Source: JAQBRD01 sp041158765 (GTDB taxonomy: Bacteria > Patescibacteriota > Minisyncoccia > Phycocordibacterales > PALSA-1337). Taken from it: a stretch of 64,000 bases of DNA. Location of the stretch: the NCBI GenBank assembly GCA_041158765.1, contig JBEBAU010000018.1, forward strand, positions 11,282 through 75,281, written 5' to 3'. The notes under the pieces were generated by a model that saw only the letters and a program-made list of their open reading frames with translations, was not told the origin of the DNA and searched no databases. Positions 19,001 to 26,794 of the stretch are shown here, in pieces (positions within the stretch are counted from its first letter, which is position 1; each line of letters opens with the position of its first letter). The position numbers and the translations under genes are program-made.

Positions 19001-19303
19001 GTTTCAACCTCATCAAAGGCTCTCTGCGCCACGACTGCAGCAGTTGCAACACCGGTGAATACAACACCAGCTACAACCGCTACACCGGCTGCAAATACCG
19101 CTGCACCAACTACTGTGTCAGCCTCAGTTGGCGGATATACATGTCCAACAAATTACACATATGTGTCTGCAAGTTCAGGAATGGGTAATTGTCTTGCAAC
19201 AATATTCTTCTCAGGTCCAGCACCAACACCTCCAATACCAACACCGATATACACATGCCCAAGCGGATATGTATTAGGAACTGGTGGAGTCTGCAGCAAA
19301 TAA
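16052..19303 (+). CDS. large secreted multidomain surface protein
   Basis: A 1083-residue exported protein. Residues 1-25 form a signal peptide ending ASA-Q. IPT/TIG-like beta domains follow (about 155-240). Residues 245-425 differ: alpha/beta with VMIVSQCIGSLIAYN and EIVYVDPPYGG, like a nucleophile elbow of an alpha/beta hydrolase but with Cys where the catalytic Ser would be. More TIG-like domains follow (about 445-680). A Cys-rich part repeats the pattern YxCPxGYxxxxxxC (about 700-820 and again at the end). Two fibronectin-III-like domains lie near 825-1005, then a Thr/Pro/Ala linker. It is probably attached to or released from the cell surface. Function unknown. Confidence 0.8.
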   Translation: MKMYYKLVFFIAVFIFIPLSSASAQTAIGSVVTAPNWGCSSTDTAHPFITRTDIIYDVYNTPQSFYPLTQSCVSGTLLVSYSDVLDITLYSTTTMEISCVESVGGVWTKGTIKITGPGTFNNDKNPIVCPGSIWQGGIFANSFILKSNAVAATSTLVSATAASSTLTLTGTGFSPTGNTVVVTSSAGVSVTIPNVSSISSTSMVVTLPSGYTIADTYTVKVLPSGGSLYSNTTSFTIRSVDIAVITVTGAMLSGAICNWVDTNITGPNKLQKTLCIAPFMKSTAKVVKQIKDATDAALAANKKVMIVSQCIGSLIAYNVIAQYYKTYVDKGLVEIVYVDPPYGGSFANALFSRVFPGQYAPRAQAIAGGIKYDSRMIDWTRGEGLLHLFTHDAFTYPNYGKNSTNLAALSNVIQKKVTTLASTSPTPFSPQGGIMIASAPVVSGVSVDGVNSESITTDQDITVNATGLQGDGNYIYIQNNENPQIYYTIYGLLPAGAGDSLIFNLPLKPELGFDVTPGSYSLFVGARDSDLSNSFTINIASPRLGIPPSVTDLPMNMKSGDMVSIQGSGFQPAGNQVRFVLVPNPTQSANVIDLWNVLIDFFLKIKNKLLTLVFAQTISGESLVGFVPDYIIRDIPSNGTSLSFSLPSDIPSGTYLVSVAGPDTNWTPGTATVITNTRAGQSVIYQTSDSVAAQTIYGCYIGYSFDSATNPNASKGYSTNASDLCYYQYGGNKASQIVGYSCPTGYTLNNETKMCLSTQSGPITIGPVVKAYTCPSGHGIVTSNICAYFPTGLWSTAKATYTCPIGYSITGSTCTVSVPTGLTAVSKSIGTVDLSWKNVKTLYADSLVLERATNVAGPFTTIATLSTSSLKYSDKNLSSQEKYSYRVRILRTDGSYSNPTNTVTVSTKAVSVPVITLATKAGTSTIALKLAGKDALLGFNLFGGSTGVMDFIIATTSKTYTVRDLAPSTKYCFVAQAIFNELSVSTSSKALCATTAAVATPVNTTPATTATPAANTAAPTTVSASVGGYTCPTNYTYVSASSGMGNCLATIFFSGPAPTPPIPTPIYTCPSGYVLGTGGVCSK

Positions 19304-19322
19304 TAACAGTTTTGAGAAAGAG

Positions 19323-20639
19323 TTAGAGTGAAAGAGAAGTCTCTACTCCAGAAACGAGCGTCTTGATCTTCAAGATGCCGTTTTTTGTTTCTTCATCGCC
19401 AATGACGATGATATGTGGGACACCGCGCTTGTCTGCGGCTTTGATTTGATCGCCGATTTTGCGTCCAGAAATATCTACTGAAATTCGTGGTGAATTAATT
19501 CCTAATACTGTCTGTTCGCGGAGCTTTTTTGCGATAGCAAGTGCATAGTTTGTATTCTGTTCTCCAACAACAATAATCATAATATCAGCAGGCGTAGATG
19601 CAGGGGGGAGTGAACCATATGTATCCATAAGATCAGATGCAATGACGTCTCCCATACCAAAACCAACAGCAGAGACTTTGTCGCCACCAAACAAATCAAG
19701 GAGATCATCGTAGCGACCACCACCAGCAACAGATCGACGATTCTCTGGATTCTTGTCAAAAATTTCAAATACTATACCCGTATAGTAATCAGAACCACGT
19801 GTAAGTGTTTGATCAAAGACAGCATTGGTAATGCCAAGTTCCTCAAGCCCTGCGAGTACAGCTTTTATTTCACTAATGCCTTCGTGTTCTTCGGTTGTTT
19901 GAGGGAGATTACTTGTGAATTCCTCGAAGTTTTTTGAATTGAGAATAGTAAGGAGCTTCGCGGTTTTTGTTTCATCACCAAGTACTTCACTAATTGCGGT
20001 GACGAATACCTCCTTGGGCATCTTGTTCTTGCGATCGATTGCCTTCAAAAGTGCATTTGCTTTCACTTCATCAAGACCGAATATATCACGACCGATATAG
20101 TTCATGACCTTGCGATTGTGAATACGAATTTCAAAATCAGTGTCTGTGAGACCAAGCTTGCGAGTAATATCGTATGCGATTTGAATACATTCAATCTCAG
20201 CGGCGAGACTTGATACGCCGAAAATATCCATATTATATTGCCAAAATTCACGAAGACGACCGCGCTGAGGATTCTCATATCTGAAAAGGTTCGGTATCGA
20301 ATACCAACGAAGAGGGTATACAAGTTCGCGCTTACGAGCAGCAACCATGCGGGCAACTGTCGGTGTCATTTCTGGTCGAAGCGTTACTTCACGGTCACCT
20401 CGATCGATAAAGGTATATGTCTGTTGATTGATGATTTCTTCGCCAGACTTAGCTCGATAGAGATCTGCTGGCTCAAGAACAGAAGCGTTGTATTCTTCAT
20501 AGCCATACTTCTCACTCACACTGCGCCAAATATCAAAAATGTGCTTCTCAACAGCCATATCTGCCGGAAAGAAGTCTCGAACGCCTTTGTAGCTCTCGGT
20601 TGAGAGCTTGGGGTTAGCTTTTGCCTTGTGTTCATTCAT
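19323..20639 (-). CDS. hisS: histidyl-tRNA synthetase
   Basis: A class II enzyme of 438 residues from the chosen ATG (MNEHKAK). It has GVRDFFP near the start, motif 2 (FRYENPQRGRLREFWQYNMDIFG) and the histidine-specific LTRGSDYYTGIVFE and GGGRYDDL motifs, then the anticodon-binding domain. In-frame starts further upstream (20648 and 20675) would run into the divergent truB gene, so 20639 is preferred. Confidence 0.96.
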   Translation of the reverse strand: MNEHKAKANPKLSTESYKGVRDFFPADMAVEKHIFDIWRSVSEKYGYEEYNASVLEPADLYRAKSGEEIINQQTYTFIDRGDREVTLRPEMTPTVARMVAARKRELVYPLRWYSIPNLFRYENPQRGRLREFWQYNMDIFGVSSLAAEIECIQIAYDITRKLGLTDTDFEIRIHNRKVMNYIGRDIFGLDEVKANALLKAIDRKNKMPKEVFVTAISEVLGDETKTAKLLTILNSKNFEEFTSNLPQTTEEHEGISEIKAVLAGLEELGITNAVFDQTLTRGSDYYTGIVFEIFDKNPENRRSVAGGGRYDDLLDLFGGDKVSAVGFGMGDVIASDLMDTYGSLPPASTPADIMIIVVGEQNTNYALAIAKKLREQTVLGINSPRISVDISGRKIGDQIKAADKRGVPHIIVIGDEETKNGILKIKTLVSGVETSLSL

Positions 20640-20660
20640 GGGGTACATTGTAGCTAATAT

Positions 20661-21533
20661 ATGCCAGACAAACAAGAAAAAAGCGCAGCGAAGGCTGTTT
20701 TGGCGCGCACAAGTCCCGTGATCGTCTTTCAGAAAAAGCTTGGCGAAACGCCGTTGGCCGCTCTTGAGCGTGCGCGTATTGAGTATGGAATTGCTGTAGA
20801 TGTGCCCATGACATATGCAGGGAGGCTTGATCCGATGGCAGAAGGTGTGTTGTTGTTGCTTGTTGGGGAAGAGTGCAAGAAGAAGGGTGAGTATCTTGGA
20901 CTCGATAAAGAGTATGAGGTAGAGATTGTTTTCGGGATCTCGACAGATACGTATGATATGCTCGGCTTGGCGGAGGCGCCTGACGGGCGCAACGGGTCAT
21001 ATATGCATACTGCAAAAATCGAACAGTTGATGGCTGTGGATTTTCAAAAATATGTTGGAAAGTTCTCGCAACCGTATCCGGCTTTTTCTTCTAAGACTGT
21101 TGGTGGCGTGCAATTGCATACACTTGCGCGAGCGGGGGAGCTGCCAGATGAAAATGAAATGCCATCAAAAGATGTGGAAATATATTCTATTGAGGTGGTT
21201 GATGAAAAAACAAAAAATATGGACGGTGTGAAAGGTGTGGCGCAGGGGATTTCAGCTGAAAAGTTGCGTGAGCGAATTATGAGTGGAATTGAGCTGGTGA
21301 AGGGGGATTTTCGGCAGGAGGAAATCATTAAACAGTGGGATTCAGTTTTTCGGACAGTTGAATTCGGTGGCAGTCAATTCAAGTGTCCGAATTTCCGAAT
21401 TGTGCGTATACGTGTGAAATGTTCGAGCGGCACATATATGCGCTCTCTGGCTGAAAGAATCGGGCGAGAACTCGGTGTGGGTGGGTTTGCGCTTTCAATT
21501 AAAAGGCTTTCTGTGGGGTCGTTTCGTCTATAA
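20661..21533 (+). CDS. truB: tRNA pseudouridine-55 synthase
   Basis: Makes pseudouridine 55 in the T-loop of tRNAs. It is 290 residues long. The catalytic aspartate is D57 in YAGRLDPMAEGVL. The KxVGGVQLHTLAR and CSSGTYMRSLAERIG motifs of TruB are present. An insert of about 50 residues (roughly 165-215, Lys/Glu-rich) lies between them. Its start is only 21 bases from that of hisS on the other strand. Confidence 0.95.
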   Translation: MPDKQEKSAAKAVLARTSPVIVFQKKLGETPLAALERARIEYGIAVDVPMTYAGRLDPMAEGVLLLLVGEECKKKGEYLGLDKEYEVEIVFGISTDTYDMLGLAEAPDGRNGSYMHTAKIEQLMAVDFQKYVGKFSQPYPAFSSKTVGGVQLHTLARAGELPDENEMPSKDVEIYSIEVVDEKTKNMDGVKGVAQGISAEKLRERIMSGIELVKGDFRQEEIIKQWDSVFRTVEFGGSQFKCPNFRIVRIRVKCSSGTYMRSLAERIGRELGVGGFALSIKRLSVGSFRL

Positions 21534-21567
21534 TTGTCGCGTTGTACCTCCGTGTTTTTAATGAAGG

Positions 21568-21595
21568 TTGCTTTATTTCGTAGTTGTGGTATACT
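21568..21595 (+). promoter_or_regulatory. promoter of a short transcript after truB
   Basis: TTGCTT (21568-21573), a 16-base spacer and TATACT (21590-21595). A terminator lies about 75 bases downstream, so the transcript would be about 95 bases long. Confidence 0.55.
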
Positions 21596-21601
21596 AGGAT
21601 T

Positions 21602-21697
21602 ACAAAAATGAAACGGTTTAGAATAGTTCAACCACAGAACTTCTCGTCGGAGAAGGCCGTTTGGGAAGAATCGCCAGAAATGGCGGTTTTTCTTTTT
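21602..21697 (+). ncRNA. candidate small RNA or leader with terminator
   Basis: A predicted short transcript between truB and the HelD-like gene. It holds a hairpin CTTCTC/GAGAAG (about 21640-21654) and a terminator with a GAAA tetraloop. A 32-codon frame (21608-21706, starting MKRFRIVQPQ) runs through it but overlaps the terminator, so a peptide is less likely than a small RNA. The next gene has its own promoter, which argues against a simple attenuator. Confidence 0.4.
21671..21697 (+). terminator. intrinsic terminator with GAAA loop
   Basis: A stem CGCCA/TGGCG (21672-21676 with 21681-21685) with a GNRA loop and a long T run. Confidence 0.8.
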
Positions 21698-21764
21698 TAT
21701 GGCTGAAATAATATTTGTAGGCGATGTATTGATGTATCATTTAGTAGCGTATAATAGATTTTTT

Positions 21765-23636
21765 ATGAAAGACGAAACAAATAAAAAGCAGCAGCTCGAA
21801 AAAAAAGAACTTATCGATAAAAAGCAGCTGCTCAATGAGCTCAAAGCGAAAGTTGAAATAATTCGCGGGCATATCTCAGCTGAACAATTGAAAGTGCGAA
21901 CGCTTGCCGAAAAGCCACTGAGCGAAATAAAATCTCTCAACCCTGAAGATCAGGTTGTGTATATGAATTTGCGAGCACAATCGGGGCAACGTCTCCAAGA
22001 GCTTGCTGATTTACTCGGAGCGCCGTTTTTTGTGCGATGCGATCTGACATATAAGAGAACAGGCAAAAATCGCGTGCGCTATTTCGCTAAGTATCATTTC
22101 ACCGAAGATGATATCTATTCTTGGGTAACACCAGCCGCAACAATTCGTTTTGAAAAACCCGGACATATTCAGTACAAATTACCAAATGGCGTGATCGAAC
22201 AGGCTCTTATGACGCGCAAAGAACAATATATGATTGTTGATGGCAAGATCATTTTCTTTTCGGTTGAGACGATAGATATGCCACGGGAGCTCATTCATCA
22301 AGAGCATTTTTCTACACGAAAAGGTGGCTTTTTGCTTCCTGAAATTGTTGCAGTGATGGAAAAAGCACAAGATATGGTCATTCGCGCTCATCATGTCGGG
22401 CCATTTGTGATTTCTGGTCCTGCAGGTTCGGGCAAAACAACGCTAGCTCTCCATCGAGTTGCATATCTTGTGCAGGCTCCTGACACGGCGGTCCTCTATC
22501 CGAGAAGGTCGGTGATGGTTTTTGTTCAGGATAATGGTACGAAGGATTACTTTTCACATCTATTGCCAGAACTTGGTATTACAGATGTAGAGATAACCAC
22601 ATTTTTTGAGTGGGCATGCGCGATTCTGGATTTGGATTTGAGTCGAGATCAATATGTGCAACGACGAGGAAAGAATGAGGTTGAGCAAGATATGCTCGAA
22701 TTTGAGCGTTTGAAAAAACTGCGAGCAAAAGAAATTCCAAGTTGGAATGAGACAAAAGTTTTTTTGAAAAAGAGCGCCACGTTCGACCGTATTGATCTTA
22801 CCGTTGCGCTTGTTTCGTATTTCAAACATCATAAAAAGTTCGAGACAAAACATCAGTATATGTCAGTTGAAAGGAATGGTGAATTGAAGGAACGCACTCG
22901 CAAAACTCCAATTCAATATTCACTCCTCGTTGTTGATGAATTTCAGAATTATATGCCGGAGCAGCTTGAACTGCTCAATGCTTGCCTCGACTCCGAAACT
23001 CGTTCGGCTGTATATGTGGGGGATATGGCGCAGCAGATTCATGCGGGGACGCTGCGATCGTGGAATGATATTGGTATTACCATATCAGGTGATCGCGAAG
23101 TTCGATTACAGAAAGTGTATCGAAATACCCGTCAAATTCTCGAATATATTCGTAAGCTTGGATATTCTGTTGAGATTCCAGAGGGAATAAAAGATGGTCC
23201 GGAAGTTTCAGAAATTACTTTTTCTGAAAATGAAATAGGTGCTAGCCAAAATAGAGATGAAACCACAGAGACAATTTCATATATACAAAAACTGCTTGAA
23301 AGTCGAGATGGCTTAATTGGCGTAATTGGAAAATCAGAGCAGGATATTTCAGAAATCAAAAAGTATTTTGAAAATGGGGCAACGAAAAATCCACGAGTCC
23401 ACGTCATGACGATGGCTCTCGCACAGGGAGTTGAATTCGATATTGTGTGTATCGTTGGTATGAAAAAAGATATGTTCTCAATTAGACATTCGCAAGATTT
23501 CATCAAACAAGCGCCCGAATTCATCGAGGAAAAGAAAAAGATTCAAAAAGATTTGCTCTATGTTGCGCTTACTCGAGCAATTAGTGAAATGCATGTGCTT
23601 GGTGGTGCACGATTGTCTGAAATTATACAAAAATAA
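21765..23636 (+). CDS. HelD-like SF1 helicase/ATPase
   Basis: A 623-residue SF1 ATPase. The N-terminal 70 residues are a charged coiled coil, as in HelD proteins that pry stalled RNA polymerase from DNA. Walker A GPAGSGKTT begins at residue 218 and Walker B VVDEFQ has D391. The end has the helicase motif LLYVALTRAISEMHVL. The ATG at 21765 is chosen because a TATAAT box (21750-21755) lies just before it; a longer frame from 21699 would precede that promoter. HelD-like function is inferred from the coiled coil and overall layout; a plain UvrD-type helicase is the alternative. Confidence 0.75.
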   Translation: MKDETNKKQQLEKKELIDKKQLLNELKAKVEIIRGHISAEQLKVRTLAEKPLSEIKSLNPEDQVVYMNLRAQSGQRLQELADLLGAPFFVRCDLTYKRTGKNRVRYFAKYHFTEDDIYSWVTPAATIRFEKPGHIQYKLPNGVIEQALMTRKEQYMIVDGKIIFFSVETIDMPRELIHQEHFSTRKGGFLLPEIVAVMEKAQDMVIRAHHVGPFVISGPAGSGKTTLALHRVAYLVQAPDTAVLYPRRSVMVFVQDNGTKDYFSHLLPELGITDVEITTFFEWACAILDLDLSRDQYVQRRGKNEVEQDMLEFERLKKLRAKEIPSWNETKVFLKKSATFDRIDLTVALVSYFKHHKKFETKHQYMSVERNGELKERTRKTPIQYSLLVVDEFQNYMPEQLELLNACLDSETRSAVYVGDMAQQIHAGTLRSWNDIGITISGDREVRLQKVYRNTRQILEYIRKLGYSVEIPEGIKDGPEVSEITFSENEIGASQNRDETTETISYIQKLLESRDGLIGVIGKSEQDISEIKKYFENGATKNPRVHVMTMALAQGVEFDIVCIVGMKKDMFSIRHSQDFIKQAPEFIEEKKKIQKDLLYVALTRAISEMHVLGGARLSEIIQK

Positions 23637-23637
23637 A

Positions 23638-23662
23638 AACCGCTAAGCTTGCGCTTGCGGTT
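23638..23662 (-). terminator. intrinsic terminator between convergent genes
   Basis: AACCGC (23638-23643), a T bulge, AAGC, loop TTGC, GCTT and GCGGTT (23657-23662). The A-rich left flank gives a T run on the minus strand, so it mainly ends the secreted-protein gene. Confidence 0.7.
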
Positions 23663-23695
23663 GTGTGTGAATGTCACGCGACTCTCGACTACCTG

Positions 23696-24325
23696 TCATC
23701 GCCATTCGGGCCGGAACAAAAATGTTCCAGTGAGTAGGATAAGAGATCCCTCGGGGGACCCGTCAGCATTCAGTCGGCTGTAATTCCATCGCCCATTCGC
23801 ATTCGGCCCGTAATTTCGCCATAGCACTGCTTTTGCAGGCTTGCCAACATTATTCGTGATGGCGAGCTTGTTGATTGGGTATGGACTGTCGTGTCCTGCA
23901 GAGAGCGAAATGGTTATCGCCGCATCGAGTGCGGGAAGTGTGCACTCAACGATATTCGTATCGCCGAACGACAGCACCGAGCTTGGTGCGTTGTTCGGGT
24001 TTGCGTCAACCATGATTTTCGACGAGCGAAAATACTGGTTTTGGCTGTTATCGCCGGGGGAATTGTAAGTTCCCTGGAATGTGGTGCCGGCATTGGTGCC
24101 GTTATCCACAAGACCAACACAGTTCCATGTGAACATGTCACTGCTACCTTCAACCGCATAGGCGGAATAGGGTTGGCAGTTTGATGCGGTCAATGTGACG
24201 AACACACGGCCAGCATTCATACTGTCGGGTGTGATCCCGAGGATCGTAATTGTCTGCGCGGGGAGGGCGGACAGGGTAGCCATCACAAACAATGTGATAT
24301 ACAACCCATACTTTTTGGTTTTCAT
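23696..24325 (-). CDS. small secreted protein, function unknown
   Basis: A 209-residue protein with a clear signal peptide (MKTKKYGLYITLFVMATLSA, cleavage near ALPAQ). The mature part is beta-rich with many Asn, Gly and Ser and resembles exported Ig-like proteins. It includes the stretch GSSDMFTWNCVG (about 64-75), a pattern seen in secreted beta-sandwich proteins of other phyla. The leader is long and C/A-rich with CGAAAG about ten bases before the ATG. The gene is more GC-rich than its neighbours and may be acquired. Confidence 0.7.
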   Translation of the reverse strand: MKTKKYGLYITLFVMATLSALPAQTITILGITPDSMNAGRVFVTLTASNCQPYSAYAVEGSSDMFTWNCVGLVDNGTNAGTTFQGTYNSPGDNSQNQYFRSSKIMVDANPNNAPSSVLSFGDTNIVECTLPALDAAITISLSAGHDSPYPINKLAITNNVGKPAKAVLWRNYGPNANGRWNYSRLNADGSPEGSLILLTGTFLFRPEWR

Positions 24326-24479
24326 TCGCGGTGTTTCTTTCGTGGTTGGGAGTTGAGGTTTGGAGACGCATTACGATCGACGTGAGGCTTAGTGTCGACG
24401 CGAGATTGTAAAGGAACAAGGGTTTGTGCTTGCTCAGGTAATATTGTCTCACTTTTAGTGAACATTGTCAATACAGTGA

Positions 24480-24600
24480 TAAAAAGAATATCCACAAGCT
24501 TTGAGAGGGCTTTCGCAGGACATGAAGATGTCCGAGAATGAGCTAGAAAGTCAGCAGACTTTCATAGTGTACCTCGATAAGCTTGTGGATATTCTTTTTA
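24480..24600. repeat. nested inverted-repeat element at the end of typA
   Basis: Perfect 22-bp arms (24480-24501 with 24579-24600) enclose two hairpins: GGACAT/ATGTCC with loop GAAG (24518-24533) and GAAAGTC/GACTTTC with loop AGCA (24546-24563). The right arm contains the typA stop codon. Read in the typA direction, the order is arm, TGCT-loop hairpin, second hairpin, then an arm ending in a T run, so it could also act as a large terminator. The core matches the element after rpmE, with paired changes in both hairpins. Confidence 0.75.
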
Positions 24601-26403
24601 GAGATCTTTTCGCTTTGCTTTTGCGCGGTCGTTGTCGGTGAGGAATTTCTTGCGGAGGCGGACATTCTTTGGAGTGATTTCAAGATATTCATCTTCACGC
24701 ATGGTTTCGAGTCCTCGTTCGATATCGAGATCCCAGTGAGGAGTGAGCATGATGTGTTCGTCGTTTCCAGATGAGCGCATATTGCTCATTGCTTTTGCTT
24801 TACATGGATTCACGTCCATATCATCACCCTTCGATGTATCACCAACAACCATACCCTCATAGACATCAGTTGTAGGACCAATGAAGAGGCGACCACGTTC
24901 CTGTAGATTCCAAAGTGCGAAAGCAAGAGCCTTGCCGGTCATCATTGATGTCATAGAACCAGTGCCGTGCTTTTCGATTTCACCTGCATACGCACGGAAT
25001 TCAAGGAAACGACTTGAAAGAATACCTTCACCCTTGGTATCAATAACGAAAGCACCTCGATATCCAAGAAGACCTCGAGTAGGAATTTCAAAAACCATTC
25101 GAACCTGATTCTCTTTTGTTTTCATATCCACCATCTGTGCTTTGCGCTTGCCGAGCTTTTCGATAATAACTCCTGAAGCTGTTTCAGGTGCATCAATAGT
25201 GAGCTCTTCGTATGGCTCGCTCTTAATCATTTTGCCATTAGCATCAGCAATGTCTTTCACAATAACTTGTGGCTGAGAAACCTGAAGTTCATATCCTTCA
25301 CGGCGCATGTTTTCGAGAAGAACAGCAATGTGAAGCTCTCCACGGCCGAAGACTTTGTAATATTCACTTGATGAAAAATCTACTTTGAGACCGACGTTGA
25401 TCTCGAGCTCTTTTTCGAGACGTTCACGGATTTGGCGACCTGTTACGAATTTGCCTTCTTTGCCCGCAAAAGGAGAGTTGTTAACGAGGAAGTTGAGGGA
25501 AATAGTCGGTTCATCAATCTTAATTGTTGGCATTGCAACAGTCTCTTGATTGTCGGTGATAGTTTCACCAATGAAGATTTCAGGAAGACCTGCAACTACA
25601 GCAATGTCTCCTGCTGCGGCTTCTTTGACCTCAACACGCTGCTTACCGGTGAATGTAAACATCTTGGTGATTTTGCCTGCCATTGTTGAACCATCAACTC
25701 GCTTCACGAATACATTCTGACCGTCTCGAAGCATTCCGTCGTACACACGACAAACCGCAAGTCGTCCAAGGAAGTTATCGTATCCAAGATTGAAAACCTG
25801 AGCTTTGAGAGGAAGTGATGCTTGTTCTGGAGTGTTGGCTGGAGGAACGTGTGAAAGGATACAGTCGAGAAGAGGTTTGAGATCAGTTGCTTCATCAGAC
25901 ATCTTCATCTTTGCAACACCTTGTCGGCCAATAGCGTATACGGTAGGGAAATCAATCTGGCTGTCATTGGCACCGAGCTCCATGAAGAGTTCGAGCACTG
26001 CATCGTGAGTACCATTCACATCTGCAGCTGGCTTGTCGATCTTGTTGATAACAACGATTGGCTTCATACCAAGCTCGAGAGATTTCTTGAGTACAAAACG
26101 TGTCTGTGGCATTGGGCCTTCCTGTGCATCAACAATGAGGAGCACGTTGTCAATTGATCGAAGCACACGTTCTACTTCTGAACCGAAGTCGGCGTGACCT
26201 GGAGTGTCAACGATGTTGATCTTGGTGCCCTTATATTCAACCGAAGTATTCTTCGCATAAATAGTAATACCGCGCTCTTGTTCGAGGGCGTTGCTGTCCA
26301 TTGAACCTTCATCGGTATGACCACATTGAGTCATGATGGCATCGGTCAAGGTTGTCTTGCCGTGGTCCACGTGAGCGATGATTGCGATATTGCGAATTTC
26401 CAT
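24598..26403 (-). CDS. typA: GTPase TypA/BipA
   Basis: A ribosome-binding translational GTPase of 601 residues, close to the usual length. It begins MEIRNIAIIAHVDHGKTTL (G1), followed by the switch II DTPGHADFG and NKID motifs, then the elongation-factor-like domains and the C-terminal BipA domain (GLLGYRGAFVIDTKGEG). It acts in ribosome assembly and stress adaptation. The leader is AT-rich. The stop codon is inside the right arm of the inverted repeat. Confidence 0.97.
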   Translation of the reverse strand: MEIRNIAIIAHVDHGKTTLTDAIMTQCGHTDEGSMDSNALEQERGITIYAKNTSVEYKGTKINIVDTPGHADFGSEVERVLRSIDNVLLIVDAQEGPMPQTRFVLKKSLELGMKPIVVINKIDKPAADVNGTHDAVLELFMELGANDSQIDFPTVYAIGRQGVAKMKMSDEATDLKPLLDCILSHVPPANTPEQASLPLKAQVFNLGYDNFLGRLAVCRVYDGMLRDGQNVFVKRVDGSTMAGKITKMFTFTGKQRVEVKEAAAGDIAVVAGLPEIFIGETITDNQETVAMPTIKIDEPTISLNFLVNNSPFAGKEGKFVTGRQIRERLEKELEINVGLKVDFSSSEYYKVFGRGELHIAVLLENMRREGYELQVSQPQVIVKDIADANGKMIKSEPYEELTIDAPETASGVIIEKLGKRKAQMVDMKTKENQVRMVFEIPTRGLLGYRGAFVIDTKGEGILSSRFLEFRAYAGEIEKHGTGSMTSMMTGKALAFALWNLQERGRLFIGPTTDVYEGMVVGDTSKGDDMDVNPCKAKAMSNMRSSGNDEHIMLTPHWDLDIERGLETMREDEYLEITPKNVRLRKKFLTDNDRAKAKRKDL

Positions 26404-26559
26404 AATATGTAAGCGAAAATTAATAAACGATTGATTGAAAATTGGTCGAAAGTTCTAGAGAAATTTGAGCCAAATGAAAACGAGCCACAGGCTCAGTTAG
26501 GCTCCTATTAAAGCATAAATTGAGTGGGGAAGTCAACTAGTGTTCAAATAGCCTATTCC
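26404..26559. other. gene-free stretch upstream of typA
   Basis: This leader and promoter region of typA holds a short hairpin built from GAGCC/GGCTC repeats (about 26476-26502). No coding frame is convincing. Confidence 0.4.
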
Positions 26560-26587
26560 TTGCCTAAAAAGAAGTATTGTATATAAT
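26560..26587 (+). promoter_or_regulatory. promoter of a candidate small RNA
   Basis: TTGCCT (26560-26565), a 16-base spacer and TATAAT (26582-26587). Predicted start near 26594. Confidence 0.6.
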
Positions 26588-26593
26588 AATCAA

Positions 26594-26752
26594 CACATGA
26601 AAACAGCGCAGACAACCGCAAACAAGGCCTATCACTTTATTAAGGTCAATTTCCTTGCTTGGAATTCATATTCTAGGGTTGGTGTTTGCGATGTATCTCT
26701 CTCACGATAAATCTCTGACACAAGCCCTGGAATGACCCAGGGCTTGTTTGTT
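26594..26752 (+). ncRNA. candidate structured small RNA
   Basis: A region between a good promoter and a strong terminator, about 155 bases long. CGCAAACA (near 26616-26623) can pair with TGTTTGCG (near 26684-26691), enclosing smaller stems such as AAGG/CCTT. A 37-codon frame (26597-26710, MKTAQTTANKAYHF) spans it, so a leaderless small peptide is the alternative. It has no tmRNA or SRP RNA hallmark that I can see. Confidence 0.45.
26720..26752 (+). terminator. intrinsic terminator
   Basis: A perfect 11-bp stem (26720-26730 with 26737-26747) with a six-base loop and a T-rich tail. A second small hairpin, TTGTTGC/GCAACAA (26748-26766), follows. Confidence 0.8.
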
Positions 26753-26794
26753 GCATGGCGCAACAAAAAGTCTGTTCTTTACACAATCAAAAAT

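Noticed and set aside
24502..24578. Treating the typA and rpmE inverted repeats as ordinary terminators
   Set aside because: They could terminate transcription, but arm length, the two conserved inner hairpins and the copy in reverse orientation at rpsI are not explained by that alone.
26594..26740. tmRNA or SRP RNA at the small-RNA locus
   Set aside because: No tRNA-like ends with a T-loop, no tag frame of the usual kind, and no SRP Alu or S-domain motif could be found.
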